In this document: piece after piece, positions 1 through 8,300 of the stretch | Layout of the letters: each line of letters starts with the position of its first letter | Position numbering within the stretch: position 1 is the first letter of the stretch | Source of the DNA: an uncultured Erysipelotrichaceae bacterium | GTDB taxonomy: Bacteria; Bacillota_I; Bacilli_A; Erysipelotrichales; Erysipelotrichaceae | Assembly: GCA_945877405.1 (NCBI GenBank) | Contig: CAMCSA010000025.1 | Coordinates: forward strand, 1-34,015 | Direction: 5' to 3' | DNA: 34,015 nucleotides | Program-made: the position numbers and the translations under genes | Notes under the pieces: generated by a model | Databases searched by the model: none | What the model saw: the letters and a program-made list of their open reading frames with translations, nothing else | What the model was told of the DNA's origin: nothing

Positions 1-92
1 AACAGTAATTTCGACTTTCGGGGGTTAGAAGTGGAATTTAAGTTTTCAATTCAGCCTTTTTTTTATTCAGTTCTGTTGTTTTTTCAGAATGA

Positions 93-121
93 TTGTACAA
101 TCAGGCTGATCTGTCTATAAT
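93..121 (+). promoter_or_regulatory. Promoter of the XRE regulator with a palindrome over the -35
   Basis: A TTGTAC -35 (93-98) and a perfect TATAAT -10 (116-121) are separated by 17 bases, 20 bases before the regulator start codon. The -35 lies inside a perfect 12-base palindrome, GATTGTACAATC (91-102). That placement suits an operator for autoregulation, which is an inference. Bases 1-90 show no gene. Confidence 0.75.
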
Positions 122-141
122 GAAAACTGAGGTTTTATACT

Positions 142-672
142 ATGGGAAAGAAATCAATTCGTGAAGATAAGAATATTTTTCAGCTATCGCGTGAAGAGGC
201 TGGTCTGACACGTGCACAGGCAAGTGAAAAGCTCGTGTTCATATCGGAAAGCCGCATTGAAAAATATGAAAGTGGCAAGTCAGAAGTACATCCTGAAGAA
301 GTACTTGCCATGGCAAAGGCTTATAAAAAACCGATGCTGTGTAATTATTACTGCTCCAAAATGTGTCCGATCGGAAAGGAAAATGTGCCTGAAATCAAGA
401 TGAAGGATCTGGCACAGATTGTTCTGAATACTCTGGCAACATTAAATGCCCTGGAAGATGAAAAGGACAGACTGATTGAGATCACAGCGGATTCACAGGT
501 ATCAGAAGATGAGCTTTCTGATTTTGTCAGAATTCAAAGAGGCATTGAACAGATTGCTCTGGCTTCGGATTCTCTTTCCATGTGGATGAACCAGATGGTC
601 GCCAGTGGGCAGATTGATGAAAAAAGGCTCGAACAGGCAAAAACTGTTCTGGAACGGAAAGGGAAATTCTGA
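142..672 (+). CDS. XRE-family helix-turn-helix regulator with a CX3CX3C cluster
   Basis: A 176-residue protein with an N-terminal XRE/Cro-type helix-turn-helix at about residues 13-65 (SREEAGLTRAQASEKL, then RIEKYESGK). Immediately after the DNA-binding domain comes a cysteine cluster, C67-X3-C71-X3-C75, within CNYYCSKMCPIG. The C-terminal half is predicted all-helical and contains no recognisable enzyme. The start is ATG 142 with a GAGGT ribosome site about eight bases upstream and a near-consensus promoter before it. It probably acts as a cytoplasmic DNA-binding repressor or activator. Its targets are unknown; candidates are its own promoter and the two genes that follow. The cysteines could bind metal or sense redox state, which is inference. 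I am confident of the HTH class and unsure of the function. Confidence 0.85.
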   Translation: MGKKSIREDKNIFQLSREEAGLTRAQASEKLVFISESRIEKYESGKSEVHPEEVLAMAKAYKKPMLCNYYCSKMCPIGKENVPEIKMKDLAQIVLNTLATLNALEDEKDRLIEITADSQVSEDELSDFVRIQRGIEQIALASDSLSMWMNQMVASGQIDEKRLEQAKTVLERKGKF

Positions 673-755
673 TTTTCCGTATTGGAGGAATAACGTATCC
701 TGATTTTCCATTTCCGGGATTTATCATCTGAGCAGGTCTGACTATACTTATTCTC

Positions 756-813
756 ATCAGATCAAGGTGAGTATTCTGATCTGCATGCACATATATTCCT
801 CACCTGATCTGAT
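756..813. promoter_or_regulatory. Imperfect inverted repeat upstream of the small membrane protein gene
   Basis: The arm at 756-771 (ATCAGATCAAGGTGAG) is complemented by the arm at 799-813 (CTCACCTGATCTGAT) with a single bulged base, around a spacer of about 27 bases. No T-run follows, so it is not a terminator. It could be an operator with two half-sites or an RNA hairpin in the leader of the next gene. A TATACT (743-748) just upstream could be a -10, but no good -35 is visible. Confidence 0.5.
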
Positions 814-835
814 ATGACGAAAGAAGGTAAATGTT

Positions 836-1057
836 ATGTTGAGTTTTCTGTTTCTGATTCTTGTGCTTGTCGGCATGTTTAAAATGACAGGCTTTATGTT
901 AGGACTTGGTTTCAAGGTTGTAGGGCTGATCTTCTCTTTGATCGGTTATCTGATCGTCGGAGCTTTGTCAATTGCGATGATCGGCATGGCAGCCTTCGTT
1001 GTTCCACTTGTTCTGATTGGAGCAATCGGCTCCATTATGTATTACATGTTCCGCTGA
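836..1057 (+). CDS. Small hydrophobic membrane protein, unknown function
   Basis: This 73-residue protein is almost entirely hydrophobic, with two to three predicted membrane segments (about residues 2-14, 20-40 and 43-70) rich in Gly, Leu, Ile and Val. There is no cleavable signal peptide and no known motif. The start is ATG 836 with AGAAGG at 822-827. An overlapping ATG at 831 reads into a stop after three codons. The next gene begins 12 bases downstream, so the two are almost certainly co-transcribed. I cannot assign a family; the size and pairing recall small partners in phage-shock or Lia-type envelope responses, but that is only an analogy. Confidence 0.7.
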   Translation: MLSFLFLILVLVGMFKMTGFMLGLGFKVVGLIFSLIGYLIVGALSIAMIGMAAFVVPLVLIGAIGSIMYYMFR

Positions 1058-1069
1058 GGAGGATTGTTT

Positions 1070-1507
1070 ATGTACGAAGTTTATGATCGGGTAAAGGAAA
1101 TCCGTGAAGCAATTCTGGCTGGTGAAATTGCTTTGGATCATTTGAAAGAGGCGAAAGATCATCTGGACAGTGCTTCTACATGGGGAATGTTTGACCTGTT
1201 TGGTGGAAATATCTTCACCGGCATGATGAAACACAGCAGAATCGACGACGCTTCAAAATGTGTGGAACGTGCAAAAAAGGAACTTGCCAGATTCCGTGAT
1301 GAACTGGAAGATATCCAGAATGTGGAAGGTATCCATATTGAAATCGATTCTTTCCTTGTCTTTGCGGATTATCTGTTTGATGGACTGTTTGCGGACCTGT
1401 TTGTACAGTCCAAAATCTCTGATTATCGCAAACAGGTAGAAGCGGCAATGGACCGTGTACAGGATATTCTGTTTGTTCTGAAAAATCAGCTTTCAAAAGC
1501 GCAGTGA
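1070..1507 (+). CDS. Helical protein of unknown function paired with the small membrane protein
   Basis: A 145-residue, mostly helical and charged protein with no membrane segment or signal peptide. Residues about 10-35 and 60-90 look amphipathic or coiled-coil. Between them is a Gly/Trp-rich stretch, STWGMFDLFGG, followed by KHSRIDDA, which looks like a conserved family core. I chose ATG 1070 over the TTG at 1064 because GAGGAGG (1056-1062) sits seven bases before it. A strong terminator directly follows the stop codon. Together with the preceding membrane protein this could be a cytoplasmic partner docking at the membrane. No enzyme motif is visible and I do not recognise a named function. 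Confidence 0.75.
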   Translation: MYEVYDRVKEIREAILAGEIALDHLKEAKDHLDSASTWGMFDLFGGNIFTGMMKHSRIDDASKCVERAKKELARFRDELEDIQNVEGIHIEIDSFLVFADYLFDGLFADLFVQSKISDYRKQVEAAMDRVQDILFVLKNQLSKAQ

Positions 1508-1536
1508 ACTGCTTCTGTAACGGAAGCAGTTTTTTT
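1507..1536 (+). terminator. Rho-independent terminator after the helical protein gene
   Basis: A 9-bp stem (AACTGCTTC at 1507-1515 with GAAGCAGTT at 1523-1531) closes a 7-base loop and is followed by a run of T to 1536. It overlaps the stop codon of the gene it ends. Confidence 0.9.
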
Positions 1537-1540
1537 GCGT

Positions 1541-1566
1541 AAAAAAGCCCATGCATGAATGCATGG
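1541..1566 (-). terminator. Rho-independent terminator of the dehydrogenase gene
   Basis: Read on the minus strand, an 8-bp stem (CCATGCAT/ATGCATGG, 1549-1566) with a 2-base loop as drawn is followed by GC and six T. It lies back to back with the plus-strand terminator and insulates the convergent genes. Confidence 0.8.
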
Positions 1567-1575
1567 ACCTGAGTG

Positions 1576-2523
1576 TTATTCACCAAGAAGCTGGCATGCC
1601 ATTTCTGCAGCGATGATGTCCTGTACCGCAATGCCTGTCAGGTCTGCTACTGTAATCTGATCATCGTTTTCTCTGCCTTTTCCAGTATGAATCAGTGTAC
1701 CAAGTTCAATGATGGATTCTTCTTTGATGGTACCTTTCTTTAAAGCAAAGGATGTATCACCATCGACTGTACACTGGCTCTTGGAATCATTGACAACAAG
1801 ATCTGCCACAGCAAATACACTTGCATCAATTTCATTCTTTCCACCGGCATCGGCACCGACTCCAGTGATGTGTGTGCCTGGTTTTACCATGTCTGCTGTA
1901 ATGAGTGGTGTCATTGTTGTTGTGGCAGTAACAATGTAATTGCATTCATCGCAGACTGTATTTACATCATAGGCAGGTTCAATATCAAATCCCTTTTCCT
2001 TAAATTCAGCCACAAATGCATCTGTCAGCTCCTTTGTATAGCCATAAACAACTACCTTCTGCTTACCAAGCACATATGGTGTCATGGAAAGAATGGCGTG
2101 TGCCTGTGTACCTGTACCACAGATACCGACTTTTGTAATGTGCTTTGGAGCAAGATGTTTTGCGCACACAAGTGTAGCACCGGCTGTACGGAAACCTGTC
2201 AGCCATCCTTCATCCAGAAGAATTGCCTTTGTCATACCGGTTTTCGAGTCAAAGACCATATTTAGACCATCACTGGTAGGTAATCCTGATTCCGCATTTT
2301 CAGGAAACCCATTGAATACCTTGATGACAAAGCTGTCATCACCTTTGACATAACCATATTTGATGTATGTGTTCCCTACAGGTTCATCAAAATGCAGATA
2401 GCCGACTGGCGGTACGACTGTTTCGCCAAGAGAATACTTTTCATATCCTTTTTCCAGCTGTTCCACCATGAGTGGGATGTCCTTTTCGATCTTTCTGATC
2501 TGTTCAAGTGTATAGATTTTCAT
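1576..2523 (-). CDS. Ornithine cyclodeaminase / alanine dehydrogenase / mu-crystallin family protein
   Basis: A 315-residue NAD(P)-dependent enzyme of the ornithine cyclodeaminase/mu-crystallin superfamily. The Rossmann nucleotide-binding motif is GICGTGTQAHA at about residues 133-143. Expected active-site residues are present: K68 in FVIKVF, R112 in LTGFRTAGA, and an Asp in GVGADAGGKNEID. Members include ornithine cyclodeaminase, archaeal-type alanine dehydrogenase and ketimine reductases, and sequence alone does not decide between them. I chose ATG 2523 (MKIYTLEQ) because AAAGGA sits just before it, although the reading frame is open further upstream. A TATAAT on the minus strand (2549-2554) may be its -10. 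It stands alone between two terminator/promoter regions, so context does not reveal the substrate. Confidence 0.88.
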   Translation of the reverse strand: MKIYTLEQIRKIEKDIPLMVEQLEKGYEKYSLGETVVPPVGYLHFDEPVGNTYIKYGYVKGDDSFVIKVFNGFPENAESGLPTSDGLNMVFDSKTGMTKAILLDEGWLTGFRTAGATLVCAKHLAPKHITKVGICGTGTQAHAILSMTPYVLGKQKVVVYGYTKELTDAFVAEFKEKGFDIEPAYDVNTVCDECNYIVTATTTMTPLITADMVKPGTHITGVGADAGGKNEIDASVFAVADLVVNDSKSQCTVDGDTSFALKKGTIKEESIIELGTLIHTGKGRENDDQITVADLTGIAVQDIIAAEMACQLLGE

Positions 2524-2643
2524 AATCTTTTCCTTTCGTAATGTAACAATTATATGCAATGTATGGTTCATATCCTCTATAAATTGTGCAAAAGATGCAG
2601 AAAACTGACTATTCTGCTGAAAAAAATGTAAATGTACATGATT

Positions 2644-2721
2644 TTGTACAATAAAAATACGGTTTTCCTTGTATACTGCTGTAGTCTTAACTGATGTTGA
2701 TCCACTGTACATAAGCAGTAT
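2644..2721. promoter_or_regulatory. Candidate control region upstream of the Wadjet operon
   Basis: The divergent gap 2524-2794 holds a TTGTACAA palindrome (2644-2651), the same core as in the XRE promoter. A possible plus-strand -10 (TATACT, 2672-2677) follows, and an 8-bp inverted repeat (ATACTGCT 2673-2680, AGCAGTAT 2714-2721) overlaps it. No good -35 is visible. Several further GTAC-containing words lie nearby. Assignment as the jet promoter/operator is inference. Confidence 0.35.
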
Positions 2722-2794
2722 TTCCCAGGCAATACACACTCATGTACAGGAATGGTTATCATGTCAGCTGTAAAAAGAAGGAAAGAGGTAGGAA

Positions 2795-4264
2795 ATGAGC
2801 GGAAAATACGATGCCATACAGGAAACGTCATATCTTTCAGCCCCGAGTGCACGTACGTATCGTGCCATCATGAGAAACATGTTCCTTTCACATGAACGTA
2901 TGCATTACAGGCTGTATCGGGAAGAAATATTGAAGCTTCTTCATCGGGATGAAGAATATGTTGATATTACGGATGAACAGCTGAAACTGGATCTGGATCA
3001 GCTTGTTACATGGGGGAATCTGAATGCGGTACAGGATCCAGGTGCTGTACGTACAATTGCAGAATACAAAAACAGGAAATTCCGGTACTTCATGACGGAT
3101 CGGGCAATTGAGATTGAACGCATGACATTGCGTCTGGAAAATCTGTATCTGGAATCCGGTAATCTTTCTTCCAATTACTTTGTGCGTATTGAAAATTCAC
3201 TTTCTCAGATTTCTGCATTAAGGCAGGCTCCTTATGGTGATGTGAATCAGTGGTGGCATGAGTTGCAGGACGATTTTGGCAGGTTGAATCAGAACTATAA
3301 GAATTATCTGAGAGAGTTCTATTCCGCTGATACGGTTACACTCATGAAATCTGTTGATTTCCTTCTTCATAAAGATCAGTTCATGGTTTATCTGCGAGAG
3401 TTCATTTCCCAGATGCAACTGCACGCAAGAAAGATTCAGCGGATGCTGAAACAGTATGGCAGTGATTTTGAAAGCTGGCTGTTGGACAGAATCATTGACA
3501 GTGAACTTGCGATACCGCATCTGAATGAAAAGCAGGTAACAAGAGAAATGCTGAATCAGGGAATTCATGCAGGCTATGATTCTCTTGTCAGCTGGTTTGT
3601 TGCGGAAAACGGCAGAAAACCTGAATACGAAACAATTCTTGAAATCACAAATGACATCATCCGCAGCATTATTGAAAATGCAAGTATGATTGCCAATATG
3701 TCATCCTATGGAATCAGCCGCAAGGATGATTACAGGCATTATATGAAGATGTTTGCGAAATGTGAAACGCTGGATGATGCACATTGTCTGTCTGCTCATG
3801 TGTTCGGTGTCTCCACGATGCAGCACTTTCATCTGCTGCAGATGGATGAGTCGGATTCCTTCAGAACAAGCATGTTCGAAAAGGAACATGATGAAATTGA
3901 ACTGACTTCTTCTTCTCGAACCTATCGGGAAAAACGCTCGAAAGCAGGTTATGCGGACCGCTCTTTTGAAAAACAGATGCAAAGACAGGCATATCTGAAG
4001 CAGGTGGAGCAGCAGACATCCGATCTGATGCGTTTTGTGAAAGACCATCAGCTGAAGATCAGCGAAATCCATGAAGTAATTCCATCGTTTGCCAGAGAAG
4101 TTCTGCTGAGGTGGATCGCAAATGCCAACATGGTGGAAAGCAGATCCGGTATGACAGAATTTGGAAATACCTATCATCTTGGAAAGGAGGAAGGTACATG
4201 TGTGCTGCATTGTGAAGACGGTGATCTGACAATGCCATGTTATGTACTGACATTTGCATCATGA
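2795..4264 (+). CDS. jetA: Wadjet type III subunit JetA (DUF2397/TIGR02677 family)
   Basis: A 489-residue protein resembling the kleisin-like JetA subunit of type III Wadjet (TIGR02677). The N-terminal family signature is LSAPSARTYRAIMRNMF then ERMHYRLYREEI, residues about 14-47, followed by a winged-helix-like region and a long helical middle with charged stretches (about residues 120-440). In Wadjet the kleisin bridges the SMC-like JetC heads and recruits JetB. The start is ATG 2795, preceded by GAGGTAGG. The stop overlaps the jetB start in ATGA, and four jet genes in canonical order follow. Assignment rests on family resemblance plus the unmistakable JetC next to it. It appears full length and intact. 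Confidence 0.9.
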   Translation: MSGKYDAIQETSYLSAPSARTYRAIMRNMFLSHERMHYRLYREEILKLLHRDEEYVDITDEQLKLDLDQLVTWGNLNAVQDPGAVRTIAEYKNRKFRYFMTDRAIEIERMTLRLENLYLESGNLSSNYFVRIENSLSQISALRQAPYGDVNQWWHELQDDFGRLNQNYKNYLREFYSADTVTLMKSVDFLLHKDQFMVYLREFISQMQLHARKIQRMLKQYGSDFESWLLDRIIDSELAIPHLNEKQVTREMLNQGIHAGYDSLVSWFVAENGRKPEYETILEITNDIIRSIIENASMIANMSSYGISRKDDYRHYMKMFAKCETLDDAHCLSAHVFGVSTMQHFHLLQMDESDSFRTSMFEKEHDEIELTSSSRTYREKRSKAGYADRSFEKQMQRQAYLKQVEQQTSDLMRFVKDHQLKISEIHEVIPSFAREVLLRWIANANMVESRSGMTEFGNTYHLGKEEGTCVLHCEDGDLTMPCYVLTFAS

Positions 4265-5397
4265 ACAGTTTACTGACATTAATGGAAAAACAGTGGGTTC
4301 TGCGTGATCTTGACCGACAGCTGTATTATCAGGTGAAATACGAAATCAATGCATACCAGAAATTCATTCAGAATCTTCTCGGATGGCGTCTGATTCATAA
4401 CGAAAACCTGATCCGTCTGGAAAAGACACCATCCCACGCACTGCCTTTTATGGGGATTGGTGTATTTACAGATCGTAGAGATTACTGCATTCTGTGTGCC
4501 GTACTGATGTTTCTTGAGGATCGGGAAGAAGGTAATCAGTTTCTGCTTTCTGAACTGATCCGCTTTGTGGAAACGGTACTGGTTAACGTTATGGATGTGG
4601 ACTGGACTGTATTTTCACAAAGAAGATCGCTTGTCAGAGTCATGCAGTATGCCCAGCAGATGCACATGATCCGTATTTATGAAGGAGATACTGAAACATT
4701 TGCCCGACAGCAGGATACGGAAGTTCTTTATGAAAATACCGGGTGCTCAAGATATTTTGCAGTGCAGTATCCGATCGATGTTACAAAGTTTGATAAATGG
4801 CAGGATTTTGAAGGAAAGATGATGGAAGAGCTGGAAGATGACAGGGGTAACAGAAGAACAAACCGTGTTTATCGTACATTGTGCCTTTCTCCGATTCTTT
4901 TGTGGGAAGATCAGAATGATCCGGATGGCCTGTATGTCAAAAACCAGAGAAAGGCAATCCGTTCCGCACTACAGAAAAACATGGAAGCAGATCTGTACCT
5001 TTCCCGCAATGGGGCATCACTTGTATATACGCAGGATGGGGCAGGAGACATGCATCCACGTCGCAGTATGATCAGCGACATTGTTACACTTGTATCAGAA
5101 AGGATCAGCGAAAGCGCTCTTGATGCAAGAAAAATGAAAATTGATGCGAATGACTGTATTACAGTCAGAAGTACAAGGTTTGATTCGATACTTCTGGATA
5201 TACGGGAACGCTACGAAAAACTGTGGGGTAAGGAATTCAGAACGATGAGTCATGAAAAGTATATCGCATGTATCAGACAGTACATGAAATCATGGATGAT
5301 GATCATCGAAGAGGAAGATCAGGTTATCATCACACCTGCCTGTGTTATGGTGACAGGCAGATATCCAAAGGATCTGGAGGACAGAACAGATGAGTGA
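4261..5397 (+). CDS. jetB: Wadjet type III subunit JetB (DUF2398/TIGR02678 family)
   Basis: A 378-residue protein in the position and size range of the KITE-like JetB subunit of type III Wadjet (TIGR02678). Its N-terminus, MEKQWVLRDLDRQLYYQVK, resembles family members. JetB-type proteins are winged-helix subunits that bind the kleisin and DNA in the JetABC motor. I chose ATG 4261, which overlaps the jetA stop (ATGA), over an upstream in-frame ATG at 4237. No strong ribosome site precedes it, so translation is probably coupled to jetA. Its 3' end overlaps jetC by eight bases. No membrane segments or catalytic motifs are seen, as expected for a structural subunit. Confidence 0.87.
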   Translation: MNSLLTLMEKQWVLRDLDRQLYYQVKYEINAYQKFIQNLLGWRLIHNENLIRLEKTPSHALPFMGIGVFTDRRDYCILCAVLMFLEDREEGNQFLLSELIRFVETVLVNVMDVDWTVFSQRRSLVRVMQYAQQMHMIRIYEGDTETFARQQDTEVLYENTGCSRYFAVQYPIDVTKFDKWQDFEGKMMEELEDDRGNRRTNRVYRTLCLSPILLWEDQNDPDGLYVKNQRKAIRSALQKNMEADLYLSRNGASLVYTQDGAGDMHPRRSMISDIVTLVSERISESALDARKMKIDANDCITVRSTRFDSILLDIRERYEKLWGKEFRTMSHEKYIACIRQYMKSWMMIIEEEDQVIITPACVMVTGRYPKDLEDRTDE

Positions 5398-8300
5398 AAG
5401 ATGGAAGATGAACCGGGTGGGGTTTGTGAATTTCTGGCTTTATGATGATGAATGTTTTGAGCTGGAAGATGGAAAAATGCTGTTAAGGGGTCAGAATGGT
5501 TCCGGTAAATCCATCACAACCCAAAGCTTTATTCCTTTTATTCTGGATGGTGACCGTACTCCGGGAAGACTGGATCCGTTTGGATCTGCAGATCGGAAGA
5601 TGGAATACTATTTCCTGATGGATGGTCAGAAAGAGGAATCGACAGGTTATCTGTATCTGGAGTTCAAAAAGGAAGGTTGTGATGAATATCGCACAATCGG
5701 GATCGGACAGAAAGCACATAAAGGCAGACCAATGGGTTTCTGGGGATTTGTCATTCTTGATCAACGCAGAATCGGCATTGATCTGCAGCTGTATCAGCGC
5801 AGTGGTGACATCCGGATTCCACTTGAAAAAACAGAACTGAAAAAACTGCTTGGTGAACAGAATCCTTTTACCGATGAACAGGGCAAATACAAGGCACTCG
5901 TCAATCAATATATTTTCGGATTTGAAAGAATGGAACAGTACGAACAGTTTCTGAGTCTTCTGATCAAAATCCGTGGATCCAAACTTTCCAATGCATTCAG
6001 ACCGACAAGGATTTATCAGATTCTCAATGACTCTTTGCAGGTATTGTCTGATGAAGATCTGCGCCCGATGGTAGAGGCTATGGAGAGAATGGATGCCATA
6101 CAGGAAAAACTGGAAGGACTGATCCGTTCTCATAATAATGCCAAGGTAATTGCAGGTGAATATGACCGCTATAATCAGTTTATGCTGATCAGAAAGTGGC
6201 AGGCATGTAAGGAAAGTGAAGAAGCTGCTGATGCGGTGGAAAAGAATCTGAACACAATGATCGCAGAAACTGATCAGAAAAAACAGGAAGTACTTGAGAA
6301 AAGAAATGAGATTGCACGTTTGGAAGCAGAACTGAATGCAATCGCAAGACAGATTGAGGAATACCTGGATCCGGAAGTGGAAAACATGGATCAAAGACTG
6401 GTCAATGCGGAAAAGCAGGTACAGACTGTAAACAGCAGGCTGTCTGATAAAAACGGCCAGATTCGCGAAAAGAAAGAACAGCTTCTGATCTGTGAGAGAA
6501 ATGAGGAACAGTACATTTCTGCAAAGGAGTATCAGGAAGGCAAGGCAGATGAGAAAATCAGAGAACTGAATGACCTGAACGAAACACTGCAGATGGATGT
6601 TCATGTAAAGGCTGTTTCTGATTCATACGAGGATGCATCGATTCTTCTGGAAATTGCAGATGTGGAAAAGCAGATCAGTGATACATGTCACCTTCTTCAG
6701 GTGAGTTACAGGAAAAATGAAGAGTGGCACAAGGCACAACAGGAAGAACATGACCATTTCCAGATTGTGTCCGCAAAGACTGCGGTTGTGGAAGAAAAAG
6801 AAGAAAGACGTGATCAGATGAAAGATCAGCTGATTGAGGATCTGCATTCCTTACGTGATAACACATACTGGAGTGTTGAACAGAAGACGATTGAAGATGG
6901 AAAAGAAATCGTGATGAGCTATGAAAGAAGTGCTGACAGTATTCCATTTGATGCTGTTCTTTCATCAGATTATCAGCGTGTACTGCATTCATACAACTAT
7001 CAGCAGATGCAGAAGGAAACACAGCTGCATGGTCTGAACAAGAAGATGGATGTACTTGTGGATGAATATCATCAGCTTGAGGAAGTCAGAGAAGTAGAAC
7101 CTGTCAGGGATGATCGGACGGCTGCTTCCCGTCAAAGACTGATGGAAGTTGGAATACAGGCAATTCCGTTTTATCGTACAGTAAAGTTTGCAGATGGTGT
7201 GGATGAACATCGGCAGGCAGTGATTGAAGCTTCTTTACTGAAAGCCGGACTGCTGGATGCACTTGTTGTCACAAAACAGGATCGCAGGACCATGGAAGAA
7301 AAATGTCCGGATCTTCTGGATGTTACGATTCAGCCAGGAGAAGATCATCATGAGCTGACATTTAAAGAACTGGTTGTTGAAGATGGTCTGAATGAAGCAA
7401 TGGCAACAGAAGTTGCCCGGATTCTTTCCTGCTTTGATCATGAGTTCATTGTGACAGATGATGGCGCTTTTACCCATGGACTTCTTCAGGGACGCAGCGA
7501 TCAGAATGCATCCCTGTATATTGGAGCTACCGCAAGACTGCGTGCACATCAGCTTGCGTTACTTGAAAAACAGAAGCAGATTGATGAACTTGCTGGGGAA
7601 ATCAGAGAAGTAACCGCTGAACTGGACGAAATTGCAGCCATCTGCAAGGGAATGAAGGAAGAATGGGAAAAACGTCCATCTGTAAAGGAACTGGGACAGC
7701 TTTGTGATACGATCTTTGAAGATACGCTGATCTTAAATGGACTGTATGAGCGGCAGAAACAACTGGAAACAGCCTCACTTGCAAAAAAAGCGGAAGCAGA
7801 TCAGTGTCTGCAGAGTGCAAATAAGGCATGTTCCCGTTTCCCATATGAAAGAACTGTTGGAGCGTATGAAGATGTACTTTCTGATCTAAAGCTGTATCAG
7901 CGTTTGTTTACATCCCTTTCAGGATTCAGACGGGAAATGGAAAAATACCAGTCCATGATTGCACAGAATGCAGAAATGAAAGAGCAGGCTGAAAATGACT
8001 GCGATTTCATGATCCGTGAAAAACAGAGTCTTGAAGCAGAACTCTCTTCTCTGCAGGAAACCATTGCGACAATTCAGTCTTATCTGACATCAGATGAAAT
8101 GGTGGAAAAGGTGGAGAAACTACAGTCATTCAGACGCGATCAGAAGGAAAAGGAGAACCTGCTGCATCATGTACAGACACGGGTTTCCATTCTGGAACAT
8201 GACCTGGAAGGTAGTGATGACAGAATTGCACATCTGAGAAAAGAAATGCAGATTCATGATCATGATCGTGCTTTATGCAGGCAGTATATGATGGAAGAAG

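Noticed and set aside
1-141. Possible tRNA or gene end at the left edge
   Set aside because: No cloverleaf, CCA end or open frame could be made; only the regulator promoter is supported.
756-813. Inverted repeat as a transcription terminator of the XRE gene
   Set aside because: No T-run on either side and a long spacer; it lies closer to the next gene's start.
1870-2265. A 131-codon plus-strand frame opposite the dehydrogenase gene
   Set aside because: Cys/His-rich shadow translation of a conserved enzyme on the other strand, with no promoter or ribosome site.
5483-6604. A 373-codon open frame antisense to jetC
   Set aside because: It lies wholly opposite a well-supported coding region, its translation is Phe/Leu/Cys-rich low-complexity text, and it has no ribosome site or family resemblance.
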